A stretch of DNA of 64,000 bases from Amycolatopsis sp. NBRC 101858 (GTDB taxonomy: Bacteria; Actinomycetota; Actinomycetes; Mycobacteriales; Pseudonocardiaceae), in assembly GCF_030269325.1 (NCBI RefSeq), contig NZ_BSTD01000002.1:1612001-1676000 (forward strand), in the 5' to 3' direction. Under the pieces are notes generated by a model. The model saw only the letters and a list, made by a program, of their open reading frames with translations, was not told the DNA's origin and did no database searches. This document shows positions 8,758-17,278 of the stretch, piece by piece. Within the stretch, counting starts at the first letter, position 1; each line of letters opens with the position of its first letter. The position numbers and the translations under genes are program-made.

Positions 8758-9216
8758 TCACTGCACCCGGCCGGTGTCGGCGCTCTCGCCTTCGTCCTCA
8801 CCCGGCAGCCGCAAATCGCCGACGGCGATGTTGACCTCGACGACCTCCAGCCCGGTCATCCGCTCCACGCCGGTGATCACGGTGCGCCGCACCGACCGCG
8901 CCACATCGGCGATCGACACGCCGTACTCGACCACGATCTGCAGATCCACCGCTGCCTGCTTCTCCCCCACCTCGACCGAGACGCCCTGGCCCGCGGAAGC
9001 CGTCGCGCCCGGGATGCGCTCGCGGATCGCGGAGAAAGCGCGGGAGACACCACCACCGAGTGCGTGCACTCCGGCAACTTCACGGGTGGCCAGCCCGGCG
9101 ATCTTCTGCACCACGGTGTCCGCGATCGTCGTCGACCCTTGAGCCGTGACCAGCGCACCGGTCGTCTTGTCCTTCGACGCCGTGGCGGCCGGAGCCTTCG
9201 AAGTCGTCTCAGCCAT
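8758..9216 (-). CDS. Asp23/Gls24-family envelope stress protein
   Basis: A 152-residue protein with the Asp23/Gls24 signature: a stretch STTIADTVVQKIAGLATREV and HALGGG near residues 28-55, then alternating beta strands (VSVEVGEKQAAVDLQIVVEY) and VRRTVITGVERMTGLEVVEVN. Members are abundant alkaline/envelope stress proteins associated with the membrane. The ATG has a GGAGGG ribosome-binding site. A DUF2273 partner would normally follow and survives here only as a relic. It is divergent from a CsbD gene, which suggests shared stress induction. Confidence 0.85.
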   Translation of the reverse strand: MAETTSKAPAATASKDKTTGALVTAQGSTTIADTVVQKIAGLATREVAGVHALGGGVSRAFSAIRERIPGATASAGQGVSVEVGEKQAAVDLQIVVEYGVSIADVARSVRRTVITGVERMTGLEVVEVNIAVGDLRLPGEDEGESADTGRVQ

Positions 9217-9356
9217 GGTGTTCCCTCCAATGTCGATTCGAACGCGTGTACCGGGAGGACCCGTGGCGCTCGGCATCATCACGATCACTTTCGTGTGAAC
9301 ACGCTCACGCTGCCGGGGCAATGACGAACCGTTCGCCGGGGTGTCTTGATGAACAG

Positions 9357-9375
9357 GACCGTCCACGAAGGACGG
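9357..9375 (+). promoter_or_regulatory. Stem-loop in the 5' leader of the CsbD gene
   Basis: ACCGTCC and GGACGGT form a perfect 7-bp inverted repeat around a 5-base loop, ending about a dozen bases before the GAGAGGAG ribosome-binding site of the csbD gene. It could be an operator or an RNA leader hairpin; the sequence alone does not decide. Confidence 0.4.
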
Positions 9376-9400
9376 TGACCGAGCCGAGAGGAGCGACAGC

Positions 9401-9610
9401 ATGTCGTTGGGTGACAAGATCGGGAACAAGGCCGACGACCTCGGCGGCAAGGCCAAGGAGGCTGCGGGCAAGGTGACCGGCGACGACGAGCTGCGCGCCG
9501 AGGGCCAGTCCGATCAGGCCAAGGCCGGTCTCAAGGACGCCGTCGAGAACGTCAAGGACGCGGTCGGCGACGTCGCCGACAAGGTGAAGAACGTGCTGAA
9601 GAAGGACTGA
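9401..9610 (+). CDS. CsbD-family stress protein
   Basis: A 69-residue, highly charged protein rich in Lys, Asp, Glu and Ala (DKIGNKADDLGGKAKEAAGK then VTGDDELRAEG), the typical CsbD pattern of lysine-rich helical repeats. CsbD proteins are small, abundant general-stress proteins of unknown biochemical function. Strong ribosome-binding site GAGAGGAG, and a strong terminator follows at 9624-9657, so it is probably monocistronic. Confidence 0.88.
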   Translation: MSLGDKIGNKADDLGGKAKEAAGKVTGDDELRAEGQSDQAKAGLKDAVENVKDAVGDVADKVKNVLKKD

Positions 9611-9623
9611 CCGGCCCCAGACC

Positions 9624-9657
9624 GGTGGCCGGCGCGCGAGGGGTCGCGCCGGCCACC
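9624..9657 (+). terminator. Rho-independent-type hairpin after csbD-like gene
   Basis: GGTGGCCGGCGCG and CGCGCCGGCCACC form a perfect 13-bp stem with an 8-base loop, starting 13 bases after the csbD stop. It lacks a long T-run, as is usual for actinomycete terminators. Confidence 0.75.
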
Positions 9658-9680
9658 GCCGCCAGGATCGGAGGTGGCCG

Positions 9681-10246
9681 ATGTCCGTGCTCGACCGGCC
9701 GCGCTCCCCGTCCGGGGTCTCGTGGCTGCGGGTGTCGCGGCGCTCGCGGTGTTCATCGCGCTGCTGATATCGGCTGCCGCGAACAGCGGCTGGGCCGCGA
9801 CGTTCGACCAGGATCTCCACACGTGGTTGCTCGCCCCCCGCACGGCGACGCTGACCCTGCTCGCGCGGACGGCCACGGTCACGGCGACCCCGGCGGTGGC
9901 GACAGTTCTGGTGCTCGCGATCGCCGCGGGGATCGGCACCGGCACCGTTTCGGCGCGGCTGCGCCGTGCGAGCCTCGTCGGTGCGATCATGGCGCCGGCC
10001 CTGCTGGCCCGGTACGGCCTGTCGCAGCTCGTGGCCCGTCAGCGTCCCCCTCGCGAGGACTGGGCGTGGCACGCCTCGGGACAGTCGTTCCCCTCGGGAC
10101 ACACGACCGCAGCCGCCCTCGCCGCCGGACGCGTCGGCTGGCTGGCCATCCACCGTGTCACCAGTGGAACCAGCCGGATCGACGTCACTCTCGCCGCTGG
10201 GTCATCGGCGAACTCACCACCTACGACGAGCAGCACCACCGTCTGA
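9681..10246 (+). pseudogene. PAP2-family phosphatase, frameshifted and truncated
   Basis: A natural start with GGAGG six bases before ATG 9681 gives MSVLDRPRSPSGVSWLR. The frame then has to shift near 9730 to continue as VAAGVAALAVFIALL and the membrane-spanning PAP2 body. The first two catalytic blocks are present (RQRPPRE and FPSGHTTAA, ending near 10120). The third block, SRxxxxxHxxxD with the last catalytic His and Asp, is absent; after PSGH the sequence degenerates. PAP2 enzymes dephosphorylate lipid phosphates at the membrane; this copy should be inactive. A GTG at 9674 gives an open frame into the body without the natural N-terminus, so a short membrane protein could still be made. Confidence 0.6.
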
Positions 10247-10326
10247 GGGAGACCCTGCCGGTCTTCCTGACCACCGGCGCCAGTGCCGCGTCCGCAGGGC
10301 GGAAGAGCTGCTCCCCGGCCCGGAAG

Positions 10327-10668
10327 TCATGATCCACACCGTCTTTGCGCGCCAAGCACTTCTGTCAGCCCGAGCTGCATCAGTTTGGCGTGTGCGGAGG
10401 CCGACGCCACGACACACAGCGACTGCCCTAGGTCGAAGCACCTTCGAGCGAGCACCATGAGCGGTACGACAGCTTCCATCGTCAGATAAGTGACGGCCGA
10501 GAGGTCGACGACCACAGCCGAGCCGGCGGGTGCCACGAACGCCGGAGCGAGCATCTCGCAGGTTGCCGAGGCGTCCTCGAGCTCCTCCGAAACACAGACC
10601 GTGACGGTTTCGACGTTCGAACGCCGGATCAGTTCGCCGGCTCCGGGCCGGCCGTCTGGTGCCGCCAC
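10327..10668 (-). CDS. STAS-domain protein, anti-sigma-factor-antagonist-like
   Basis: About 113 residues with the STAS fold pattern: a central strand/turn AVVVDLSAVTYLTMEAVVPLM, where the usual D-S/T-S-G phosphoacceptor turn has become LTMEA, and a following helix RCFDLGQSLCVVASA. STAS proteins bind anti-sigma factors or relay phospho-signals. The likely phosphorylated serine is not in its normal place, so the protein may be constitutive or not phospho-regulated. The GTG at 10668 is preferred because GAGGAG lies 8 bases upstream; an in-frame GTG at 10722 is also possible. Confidence 0.6.
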   Translation of the reverse strand: MAAPDGRPGAGELIRRSNVETVTVCVSEELEDASATCEMLAPAFVAPAGSAVVVDLSAVTYLTMEAVVPLMVLARRCFDLGQSLCVVASASAHAKLMQLGLTEVLGAQRRCGS

Positions 10669-10908
10669 AGTCTGCTCTCCTCGAAGGCGTGGACACGTCA
10701 CTCCGATCGGAGTGACGCTCACCGAGGATTCGGTGAGCTCCGCTCGCCGGATTGCCCAGCCGCACGACTCGACGCTCGCCCAGGGCTTGGTTCACGCCGT
10801 TCCGGTCCTCAAGGGACACACAGGAGAAGCGGGCGCAGTCCTATCGCACGATCCGGGAATCCAGCGCGCAGCGGATGATCCACCGGGCCACCGCGTCCTG
10901 TCGTGACA

Positions 10909-11124
10909 TCAGCGGTCCGAGTCCGCCTCGACCGGCATCCCGATCATCTTGCGAACGAGCTCCTGCGCGTCGGCATACGCGTCGCCCGCCCCGGCCCGGT
11001 ACTCGAGCGACCGATTGCGATCGGCCAAGCCGGCCCCGTCACGCGCATGCTGCTCGGCGCCGGCCAGGGCAGCCAGCAGGCGAACGGGGTCGAGCGTCGG
11101 GGCTTGTGCGCCGTCATCGGACAT
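10909..11124 (-). CDS. Hypothetical protein, short and helical
   Basis: A 71-residue acidic helical protein (VRLLAALAGAEQHARDGAGL, then a GDAYADAQELVRKMIG helix). No family was recognised. Start chosen at the ATG giving MSDDGAQAP; a weak AGGTG lies about 10 bases upstream. Codon use fits a real gene, but the region is full of relics. Confidence 0.4.
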   Translation of the reverse strand: MSDDGAQAPTLDPVRLLAALAGAEQHARDGAGLADRNRSLEYRAGAGDAYADAQELVRKMIGMPVEADSDR

Positions 11125-11266
11125 GAACGGTGTCACCTACATCTCGTGGCGGGACCAGTACGTTGTCCGGCTACCCGGCAAGAGGCTCGATGACGCCCAG
11201 CTGGGCGAAACAATCCGAAAATGACCCGGACGAGTGAGACCCCAGCAGGGCGGTGTCGTCGGGTAG

Positions 11267-11485
11267 GAACATTTCGGGCTGGATGTCGAGCTGCGCGTCA
11301 GCGATAGCGTCGGCCTGGGCCTACTCGAAGCCGCCCACGACCACCACGCCCGGCGCGACGAACCGCTCGGCCGCGGCGGCTTCGCGGTGCTGACCCGGCA
11401 GGCAGCCGCGCTACGCCTCCTGCACGTGCTGGGCCTGGCACGAAAACTCACCGTGGTCACCACGATGGGGCAGGCGCGGGCGTGA
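11267..11485 (+). pseudogene. Relic of a STAS anti-anti-sigma factor (C-terminal half)
   Basis: After an in-frame TAG at 11264-11266 the plus strand encodes SDSVGLGLLEAAHDHHARRD, then FAVLTRQAAALRLLHVLGLA and KLTVVTTMGQARA before TGA. This follows the STAS pattern DSxGLGLLxxAHxxxxxR ... VxRxLxxxGLxxxL. No start codon or first beta strands are present. The rest of the 11137-11688 gap has no recognisable gene. Confidence 0.45.
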
Positions 11486-11688
11486 CGTAACCGGTTGGCG
11501 TTGCCCGCCCCAGCGGGTCCCGGAGCGAGAGCGCCGTCGAGGGTGTCCGTCCGGGCATCGGCGCCGCGCCGGCCTCGCCCGCCCCACCCCGCGCGGGTGA
11601 TCTTCGGGAAATGCCGGTACACCTCGCCGGCACCGGGTAGTCCCTCGGCAGCGGCCGGCCCGGCCGTCGAGCGAAGGGGGCTTGCCCG

Positions 11689-11985
11689 ATGACCGATGTG
11701 AGCCGATTGCCTGCCGTTGTCGCGGAAAACTGGGACTGGCAGATGCGCGGAGCGTGCCGCGGCATGGACGCCGCGGTCTTCTTCCACTTCGACAACGAAC
11801 GCGGCCTCGTCCGCCGGCACCGGGAAGAGTCGGCCAAGGAGATCTGCTCGCGCTGCCCCGTCCGGGCGGAATGCCTCGAGCACGCCGTCTCGACCGAAGA
11901 GACCTACGGCATCTGGGGCGGTCTCGGCGAGGACGCGTTGCGCCGGCTGATCGCCGCCAAGCGACGCTCTCCCGGACCGGAGTGA
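11689..11985 (+). CDS. WhiB-family iron-sulfur transcriptional regulator
   Basis: A 98-residue Wbl protein. Four cysteines at residues 23, 53, 56 and 62 (GACRGMD and CSRCPVRAEC) should ligate a 4Fe-4S cluster. The GIWGGLGEDALRRL turn and basic tail (AAKRRS) form the sigma-factor/DNA interaction surface. A G-rich ribosome-binding site precedes the ATG. Wbl proteins are actinobacteria-specific and respond to O2, NO or redox state; which subclass this is cannot be said from the sequence alone. Confidence 0.92.
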   Translation: MTDVSRLPAVVAENWDWQMRGACRGMDAAVFFHFDNERGLVRRHREESAKEICSRCPVRAECLEHAVSTEETYGIWGGLGEDALRRLIAAKRRSPGPE

Positions 11986-12031
11986 TCGCGTTCGTGGACC
12001 ACCGTGCCTGCGTGGTGCGTAGAGTACGCGT

Positions 12032-12502
12032 GTGGGCGTTCCCGCCGCCGAGACGATCCGGACCGTACTGCGGGCGATCTGTGTCGACGGCGCCCCGAAC
12101 CGGGTGGGGATCGCCGGCCGGTCGGGTGCGGCCCGGTCGACCGTCGCGTCGACCGTCGAATTCCTGATCGCCCAAGGCGTGCTGGTCGAGCAGGAAGTGC
12201 ACGACGGCAGCCGGGGACGCCCGGCGCGGGAACTCGCCCTCGGCCCCCGGTCACCGCTGGCCGGGATCGTCGCGTTCACCCCAGGGGCGACGACCGTGGC
12301 GATCTCCGACCTGCACGGCACCATCCGAGCCCGGCGAGACGCTCGCAACGCCCTGTCGGTCGGCCCCGAAGCCGCCGTGGACGCCGCAGCACTGGTGCTC
12401 GACGAGCTGATGGAGCAGCAGCCGGCGCAAAGCCGGGTCGAGCTGGTCGTCGCCTCGATCGGCGCACAGGTGAACGTGCCGCGCGCATTACCAGGACGAT
12501 GA
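12032..12502 (+). pseudogene. ROK-family regulator, truncated after the N-terminal third
   Basis: A 156-residue product with an N-terminal winged helix-turn-helix (NRVGIAGRSGAARSTVASTV, residues about 20-50) and the beginning of a ROK actin-like domain (PLAGIVAFTPGATTVAISDL). ROK regulators are normally about 380-400 residues and carry DGxGxG, GH and zinc-binding motifs, all missing here. It ends where a repeat-like segment begins at 12592. Possibly still DNA-binding, but more likely a decayed sugar-responsive regulator. Confidence 0.6.
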
Positions 12503-12591
12503 GCCAAGTCCACCCGATCACATGAAGACGAGACTGCCGGAGGGCAAGGCCGCGACGCGCGACTCCATGGGGTTGATCGAGTGTCCGACAC

Positions 12592-12658
12592 GACCCCACG
12601 CTCAGGTTCGCCACCTACCTGCAACTCCCCTGAACCGGCCGCGCACCAACCCGCGGGG
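12592..12658. repeat. Dispersed repeat copy A (diverged, about 65 bp)
   Basis: Shares most positions with 61611-61676: the cores are GTTCGCCACCTACCTGCA here and GTTCGCCACCGACCTGCA there, with matching flanks (ACCCCACxCTCA before, CGCGGG after). On the plus strand both copies could encode a tail ending PTL(R/K)FAT(Y/D)LQLP followed by a stop. Origin unknown; perhaps the end of a lost mobile element. Confidence 0.5.
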
Positions 12659-12669
12659 GTCGGTGTTTC

Positions 12670-15642
12670 TCACTCCGGCGACGGATTCAGCCCAGGTGTC
12701 GCGGCGGTGGTTTCGCGGGTCATCGTCCCCACCGTGCCGTGTGGAAGGGGCGTCCCGCGGCCCAGGACGTCGAGGGCCAGGCCGCTCAAGGCGATGCGGT
12801 TGGGCAAGCCCGTCTTGGCGATCAGGTTGCCCACGTGGCGCTCCACCGTGCGGGGTGACAGGTGCAGGTGGGCCGCGATCTCCTGGTTGTTCAGCCGGCC
12901 GGCCAGCAGCCCGAGCACTTCGTACTCCCGGGCGGTCACCCCCGCCGAGCGCAGCCGCTGCGGGATGTCGTCGGTGCCCCGCCGGTGCTGGGGTACGCGG
13001 ATGCCTTCGCGTCGCAGCAGAGCGCGGCACGCCCGGGCCACCGCCGGCACCCTTCTTCGGTGGAAGAACCGCTCGGCGGCGCGCAGCCAGGCGACCGGGT
13101 CGCCCCAGCCGTCGTCCAGGGCGGCCTCGCCCACCAGGCGCAGGGCGAGGTGACGGCTGGTCGCGTACGGCTCGGCGACCCGGAGCGCGTCGACCATCAC
13201 CCGCTCGGCGCGCCGGCGTTCCCCCTGCCGCCCCAGCAGGACGGCCCGGGCGAACAGGGCGAACTGCCGGTCCCAGCGCAGCCCCGCCGCCGGGTCGGCG
13301 TGCCCGGCCTGCCACTCGGACCGGCCCACCGTCCCGTCCAGCACCCCGAGAAAGAGGTGCAGCCCGTGCCGGCCGGACAGGTGATCGACGTCCTGGTGCC
13401 GCACGGCCACCGCGAGGTCCTCGCGGGCCCGGGCGGGGTTTTCCTCCAGCAGCGCGAGGAATGCGCCCGCCAGGCCGTGGACGCGGGGCGCGTGCAGCGT
13501 GAGGTCCCCGCGGTGCTCCTCGAACGAGGCCAGCGCCTCGGTCAGGCCCGCCCGGTCACCGCGGTGCCCGGCGAGCACCACCCGCAGGAGCAGGGCGTAG
13601 CGCATGGTCTCCGACTGGCGGAACCGCACGGTCGCGGCCAGCGCCGTGTCGAGCAGTTCGCGGGCCTCGGCCAGGTCGCCGCGCAGGATCGCGTGCAGGG
13701 CCAAGCTCGCCTCGGCCTGGTAGCGGGCGGTCACCGAGCCCACCTGGCTCGCCTGGTCGCGAGCGCGGTGCAGGCGCGTGAGGTCGCCGGTGCGCAGCGC
13801 GTCGTCGTTGCCCAGGCGGACCAGCGCGTGCAGCTCCCACCGGGGCAACCGGTGGAGCACGGCCAGCGAATGCGCGTGGTCCAGGCAGGCGGTGGCCTCG
13901 GCGACATCGCGCTGGCGGGCGATCGCGGCGAGCAGCAGCCAGGCCTGGCAGGCGACCACCGGCAGCGGCACGGACTCGGCGACCGTCGCCGCCTGCCGGG
14001 CCAGCTCTTCGGCTTTTGCGCGCCGGGCGGGATCCGGCCGGTCATAAGCGATGTGCGCGGCCACGACGTCGATCGGAGCGTGGTCGGCCGCCGCCGCGTC
14101 CGGGCCGAGCAGCGCCCTGGCCGTGTCGACCTCGGCCGACGCCTCGTCCACCCGCCCGGCGACCTCGAGGGCCCACGCCAGCCGGGTGTGCAGCGCGGCC
14201 CGCCGAGCCGGGGCCGGCCCGTCGAGCTGGTCGAGCGTCGCCATCGCCGACAGCGCCCGGTCCACCAGGCCGTCTTCGGCCAGGGCCAGGAGCAGCTGCC
14301 CCAACGTCTCCGCGCGCGTCGCCGGCTCGCCCGCGAGCAGTTCCCACGCCTGGCCGAGCAGGTCGACCGCCGAGGTCGTCGCGCCCCGGTCCAGCGCGCG
14401 GCGGCCGGCTTCGGCGAACAGGCGTCCGGCGGCGGGCCGCTGGTCGGCGGCCAGGCGCAGGGTGGCGGCGAGCTCGCACCACTCCCCCGGCAGTCCGGAC
14501 TGCATCGCCTCCACCGCGTCGGCCGCCCGGGCCGCCCACCGGACGCGATCGTCGTCACCGAGCTGGGCCAGGACGGCCGCGCGGCCCAGCGGGTGGCCGA
14601 ACGCGAACCAGCCCGGCTCGCTGTCCGGTTCGACGAGCGGTCCGGCCAGGTCGTCGTGGAGCAGGCCGAGCACGAAGTCGTCGGTCTGGCCGGTGACGCG
14701 GGCGAGCACGGCGACCGGGAAGCGGGGGCCGAACACCGCCGCGGCGGACAGCACCGCACGCGTTCCCTCGCCCGTCCCCGCGATGCGGGCGGCCAGCGGG
14801 CGGGTCAGCGCGGGCGGCAGCACGGCGTCGGGGAGATCCGCGGCCACCCAGGCCTCGCCATCCCGGGACAGCACCTCCTCCTGCACCAGCGCGGTCACGA
14901 CTTCTTCGGCCAGGAAAGGGTTTCCGGCGCTGCCCGCCCACACCAGATCCAGCGCGGCGGAGGGCACCGCCGCCGCGTCCGTGCCGAGGTACGCGGCCAC
15001 GAGCGGCCTCAAGTCGGTCCGGGAAAGGCGGCTCAGCTCGATCAGCAGGCCACGGCCGCGCTGCGCGGCTTCGCGCGTCATCGTGAGCGCCGCGCCGGCG
15101 GTGTCACGCACCCCGCAGAGCAGCACCGCCGGCTGCCGGTCGAGGTTGTCGATCAGGTATTCCAGGGTCGCCAGCGTCGCGGTGTCGGCGTCGTGGAGGT
15201 CGTCGAGCGCGAGCAGGCAGCCGCGGCCCGCCCCGGCGACGGCGATCAGCCGCAGCACGGCCTCGCCGAGCAGGACCGGCGACTCGGCCACGGCCCCGGC
15301 GGGCGGAGAGCTCCACGCGGGCACCAGGGTGCCCAGCGCCGGTGCGTAAGAGCCGAGCTCGGCCGGGTCGACCGGTTCCGTGCGCAGCAGGTGCAGGATC
15401 GCTTCGGTCAGCGGACGGAACGACACCGCAGGCCCGATCGCGCTGGCCCGGCCGCGCAGCACCGCCATGCCCGCCGCGGTCGCGCGGTCGACGCCCGCGT
15501 CGATCAGCCGGGACTTCCCGATCCCGCTCTCGCCGACGACGAAAACGGCGCCACCACGGCCTTCCCGGGCGGCTGCCAGCGCTTCGTCCACCGCTCGTGA
15601 CTCTTCGCCGCGCCCCACCACGACGGGTGAGCGGTACTCCAT
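12670..15642 (-). CDS. LAL-type LuxR-family transcriptional regulator
   Basis: A 990-residue large ATP-binding regulator of the LuxR family. The N-terminal ATPase has Walker A GESGIGKS (about residues 37-44) and Walker B CLLALDDLHDAD (about 144-155). A long alpha-helical TPR-like middle follows. A C-terminal LuxR helix-turn-helix (VTAREYEVLGLLAGRLNNQE, then LSPRTVERHVGNLIAKTG) lies at about 915-975. LALs are typical pathway-specific activators beside NRPS/PKS clusters. It is divergent from the two small LuxR genes that head the NRPS operon, with a 327-bp intergenic region (15643-15969) in which no clear operator was identified. Confidence 0.9.
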   Translation of the reverse strand: MEYRSPVVVGRGEESRAVDEALAAAREGRGGAVFVVGESGIGKSRLIDAGVDRATAAGMAVLRGRASAIGPAVSFRPLTEAILHLLRTEPVDPAELGSYAPALGTLVPAWSSPPAGAVAESPVLLGEAVLRLIAVAGAGRGCLLALDDLHDADTATLATLEYLIDNLDRQPAVLLCGVRDTAGAALTMTREAAQRGRGLLIELSRLSRTDLRPLVAAYLGTDAAAVPSAALDLVWAGSAGNPFLAEEVVTALVQEEVLSRDGEAWVAADLPDAVLPPALTRPLAARIAGTGEGTRAVLSAAAVFGPRFPVAVLARVTGQTDDFVLGLLHDDLAGPLVEPDSEPGWFAFGHPLGRAAVLAQLGDDDRVRWAARAADAVEAMQSGLPGEWCELAATLRLAADQRPAAGRLFAEAGRRALDRGATTSAVDLLGQAWELLAGEPATRAETLGQLLLALAEDGLVDRALSAMATLDQLDGPAPARRAALHTRLAWALEVAGRVDEASAEVDTARALLGPDAAAADHAPIDVVAAHIAYDRPDPARRAKAEELARQAATVAESVPLPVVACQAWLLLAAIARQRDVAEATACLDHAHSLAVLHRLPRWELHALVRLGNDDALRTGDLTRLHRARDQASQVGSVTARYQAEASLALHAILRGDLAEARELLDTALAATVRFRQSETMRYALLLRVVLAGHRGDRAGLTEALASFEEHRGDLTLHAPRVHGLAGAFLALLEENPARAREDLAVAVRHQDVDHLSGRHGLHLFLGVLDGTVGRSEWQAGHADPAAGLRWDRQFALFARAVLLGRQGERRRAERVMVDALRVAEPYATSRHLALRLVGEAALDDGWGDPVAWLRAAERFFHRRRVPAVARACRALLRREGIRVPQHRRGTDDIPQRLRSAGVTAREYEVLGLLAGRLNNQEIAAHLHLSPRTVERHVGNLIAKTGLPNRIALSGLALDVLGRGTPLPHGTVGTMTRETTAATPGLNPSPE

Positions 15643-15969
15643 CGGACCATCTTCGGCGGTCCACCCGCGAACTCTGCGGACACTTCTGACGGCATCCGAT
15701 CGGCGTAGCGGCGCGAAAAACGGGCGTACGGACCGTACCGGACCACCCGCGTGCCGTCATGCGGGCCGAACCCGCACTTTTCGGCGACGCGGCCCCGCCC
15801 GCGGGCCACCCGCACCGCGACCGGGTCACCGACCGGCGGGATTTTCCCCGGCCGGCGTCGCGTTCGGCGTGTGGACGCGGCACCGCGGGAACCTGGGTGG
15901 CCGTGACCGAAGCGCGACCGTCCGTCACCGGCCGAGGCTGGAAGGACCGAACCGGACCGAGGAGGACCC

Positions 15970-16575
15970 ATGGGCGAACCCGTGCTCGTCAGCGTCGTCG
16001 CGCAGGACCCGATGCTCGAAGCCGGCGTGACGGTGGCCATGCACGGCTGTCCCGACGTCGCCGTCTCCCCACCGGGGGTGCCGCCCGCGGTCACCGTCGT
16101 CATCGTCGACGAACTGGGCGAGCGGGAACTGGACCTGGTGCGGGCCACCCGCACCGCCGAGCACCGCCCCGAGGTGGTGCTCGTGAGCACCGACCTGACG
16201 CCCGGTCAAGCCCTGCACGCCATCGCCACCGGCGCCCGCGGCCTGCTGCGGCGCCGGGAGACCGACCCCGACCGGCTCGCCCGCACGGTGCTGGCCGCCG
16301 CGGCCGGGGATGCCGCGCTGCCCCCGGACCTGCTCGACCACCTGCTCGACCACACCGCCGCCGACGGCTCCCCCGCCGACGGACTCGGGCTCGACGACCG
16401 GGAGCGGGAGGTCTTCCGGCTGGTCGCCGAGGGCCGGGAGACCGCCGAGATCGCCCGCGAGCTGAGCTACTCCCAGCGCACAGTCGCCGGGGTCGTGCAC
16501 GACGTCACCAACCGGTTCCGGCTGCGCAACCGGGCGCACGCGGTGGCCTACGTGCTGCGGGCGGGGCTGCTGTGA
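15970..16575 (+). CDS. LuxR/NarL-type regulator 1 of the NRPS cluster
   Basis: A 201-residue protein with a receiver-like N-terminal domain (VLVSVVAQDPMLEAGV ... VTVVIVDELGE) and a C-terminal LuxR helix-turn-helix (LDDREREVFRLVAEGRETAE, about residues 138-195). The receiver is atypical: the acidic pocket and phospho-Asp are not in the canonical context, so it may act without phosphorylation. GAGGAGGACCC precedes the ATG. Its stop overlaps the start of the next regulator by four bases. Confidence 0.82.
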   Translation: MGEPVLVSVVAQDPMLEAGVTVAMHGCPDVAVSPPGVPPAVTVVIVDELGERELDLVRATRTAEHRPEVVLVSTDLTPGQALHAIATGARGLLRRRETDPDRLARTVLAAAAGDAALPPDLLDHLLDHTAADGSPADGLGLDDREREVFRLVAEGRETAEIARELSYSQRTVAGVVHDVTNRFRLRNRAHAVAYVLRAGLL

Positions 16576-17156
16576 CGCGGCCCCGCGACGAAGTGCCCGT
16601 CCGGGTCACCGCGTCCGACGACGTCCTGCGCGAGAACGTCCACGCGGCACTGGGCCGCGCGGGGGTGCCGGTGCGGGAATCCGCCGACAGCGTCCTGCTG
16701 GCGGCGGGCCCCACCGTGGACGACGCGCTCGCGGATTGCCCGGCCGGTGAGCGGGCCGGCATCGTGGTCGTCGCCGACCGGCTGCCGGAGGACGGGGTGC
16801 GGCGGGCCGTGCGGGCCGGGATCGCGGTGCTCGTCCACTCCGCCAAGGCGACGCCGGTCCGGCTGGCGGCCGCGGTGCGCTCGGCCCACGATGGCGACGG
16901 ACGGCTGCCGCACGAGGCGCTCGTCCGCCTGCTGGGTACCGACCGGCGCGCCCGGCGCAAACCGCCGCGGCTGACCGCCCGCCAGCTGACCATGCTCCGG
17001 CTGATGTCCGACGGCCTGGACAACATCGCCATCGCCCGGACGCTCTCCTGCTCGACGCACACCGTGAAGAACGTGATCTACGAGCTGATGAGCAGGCTGC
17101 AGGTGCGCAACCGGGCTCACGCGGTGGCCGCCGGCGTGCGCGCCGGGCTGATCTGA
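16572..17156 (+). CDS. LuxR-type regulator 2 of the NRPS cluster
   Basis: A 194-residue paralogue of the preceding regulator, started by a GTG in a GTGA overlap. The degenerate receiver-like N-terminus lacks clear phosphorylation residues. The C-terminal helix-turn-helix reads LTARQLTMLRLMSDGLDNIA followed by SCSTHTVKNVIYELMSRLQV. Both LuxR proteins end with a similar RNRAHAVA...VRAGL(L/I) tail, so they arose by duplication and may form heterodimers. They sit directly upstream of the NRPS genes and are candidates for binding the shared element at 17169-17219 and 34427-34477. Confidence 0.82.
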   Translation: MTRPRDEVPVRVTASDDVLRENVHAALGRAGVPVRESADSVLLAAGPTVDDALADCPAGERAGIVVVADRLPEDGVRRAVRAGIAVLVHSAKATPVRLAAAVRSAHDGDGRLPHEALVRLLGTDRRARRKPPRLTARQLTMLRLMSDGLDNIAIARTLSCSTHTVKNVIYELMSRLQVRNRAHAVAAGVRAGLI

Positions 17157-17168
17157 CCGCCGGGCATG

Positions 17169-17219
17169 GGTAGAACGCGCAGAACTGCCCGCACCCGGCG
17201 GGTGCCGCCGCTTCCCTGG
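17169..17219 (+). promoter_or_regulatory. Shared upstream element, copy before the NRPS operon
   Basis: Contains TGCCGCCGCTTCCCTGG at 17203-17219, which matches TGCCGCCGATTCCCTGG at 34461-34477 at 16 of 17 positions. The preceding 30 bases (GGTAGAAC...GCA...CCGGC) are also alike. It ends 59 bases before the NRPS GTG. Probably part of a common promoter or activator site. Confidence 0.5.
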
Positions 17220-17278
17220 TGACGTCCCGCGCGAGCGACGGAGACTCGAAGCCCGGGACAACAGCGCGGGAGGCCGAA

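Noticed and set aside
10195..10330. Plus-strand fragment WVIGELTTYDEQHHRLRETL resembling the C-terminal region of PucR-type regulators
   Set aside because: The pattern YDxxHxxxLxxTLxxFL is suggestive, but the following helix-turn-helix is out of frame and degenerate. Too weak to list as a feature.
11170..11330. Minus-strand short frame with EMFLPDDTALLGSHSSGS near the end
   Set aside because: Protein-like composition but no start with ribosome-binding site, a stop just upstream, and overlap with the STAS relic on the other strand.
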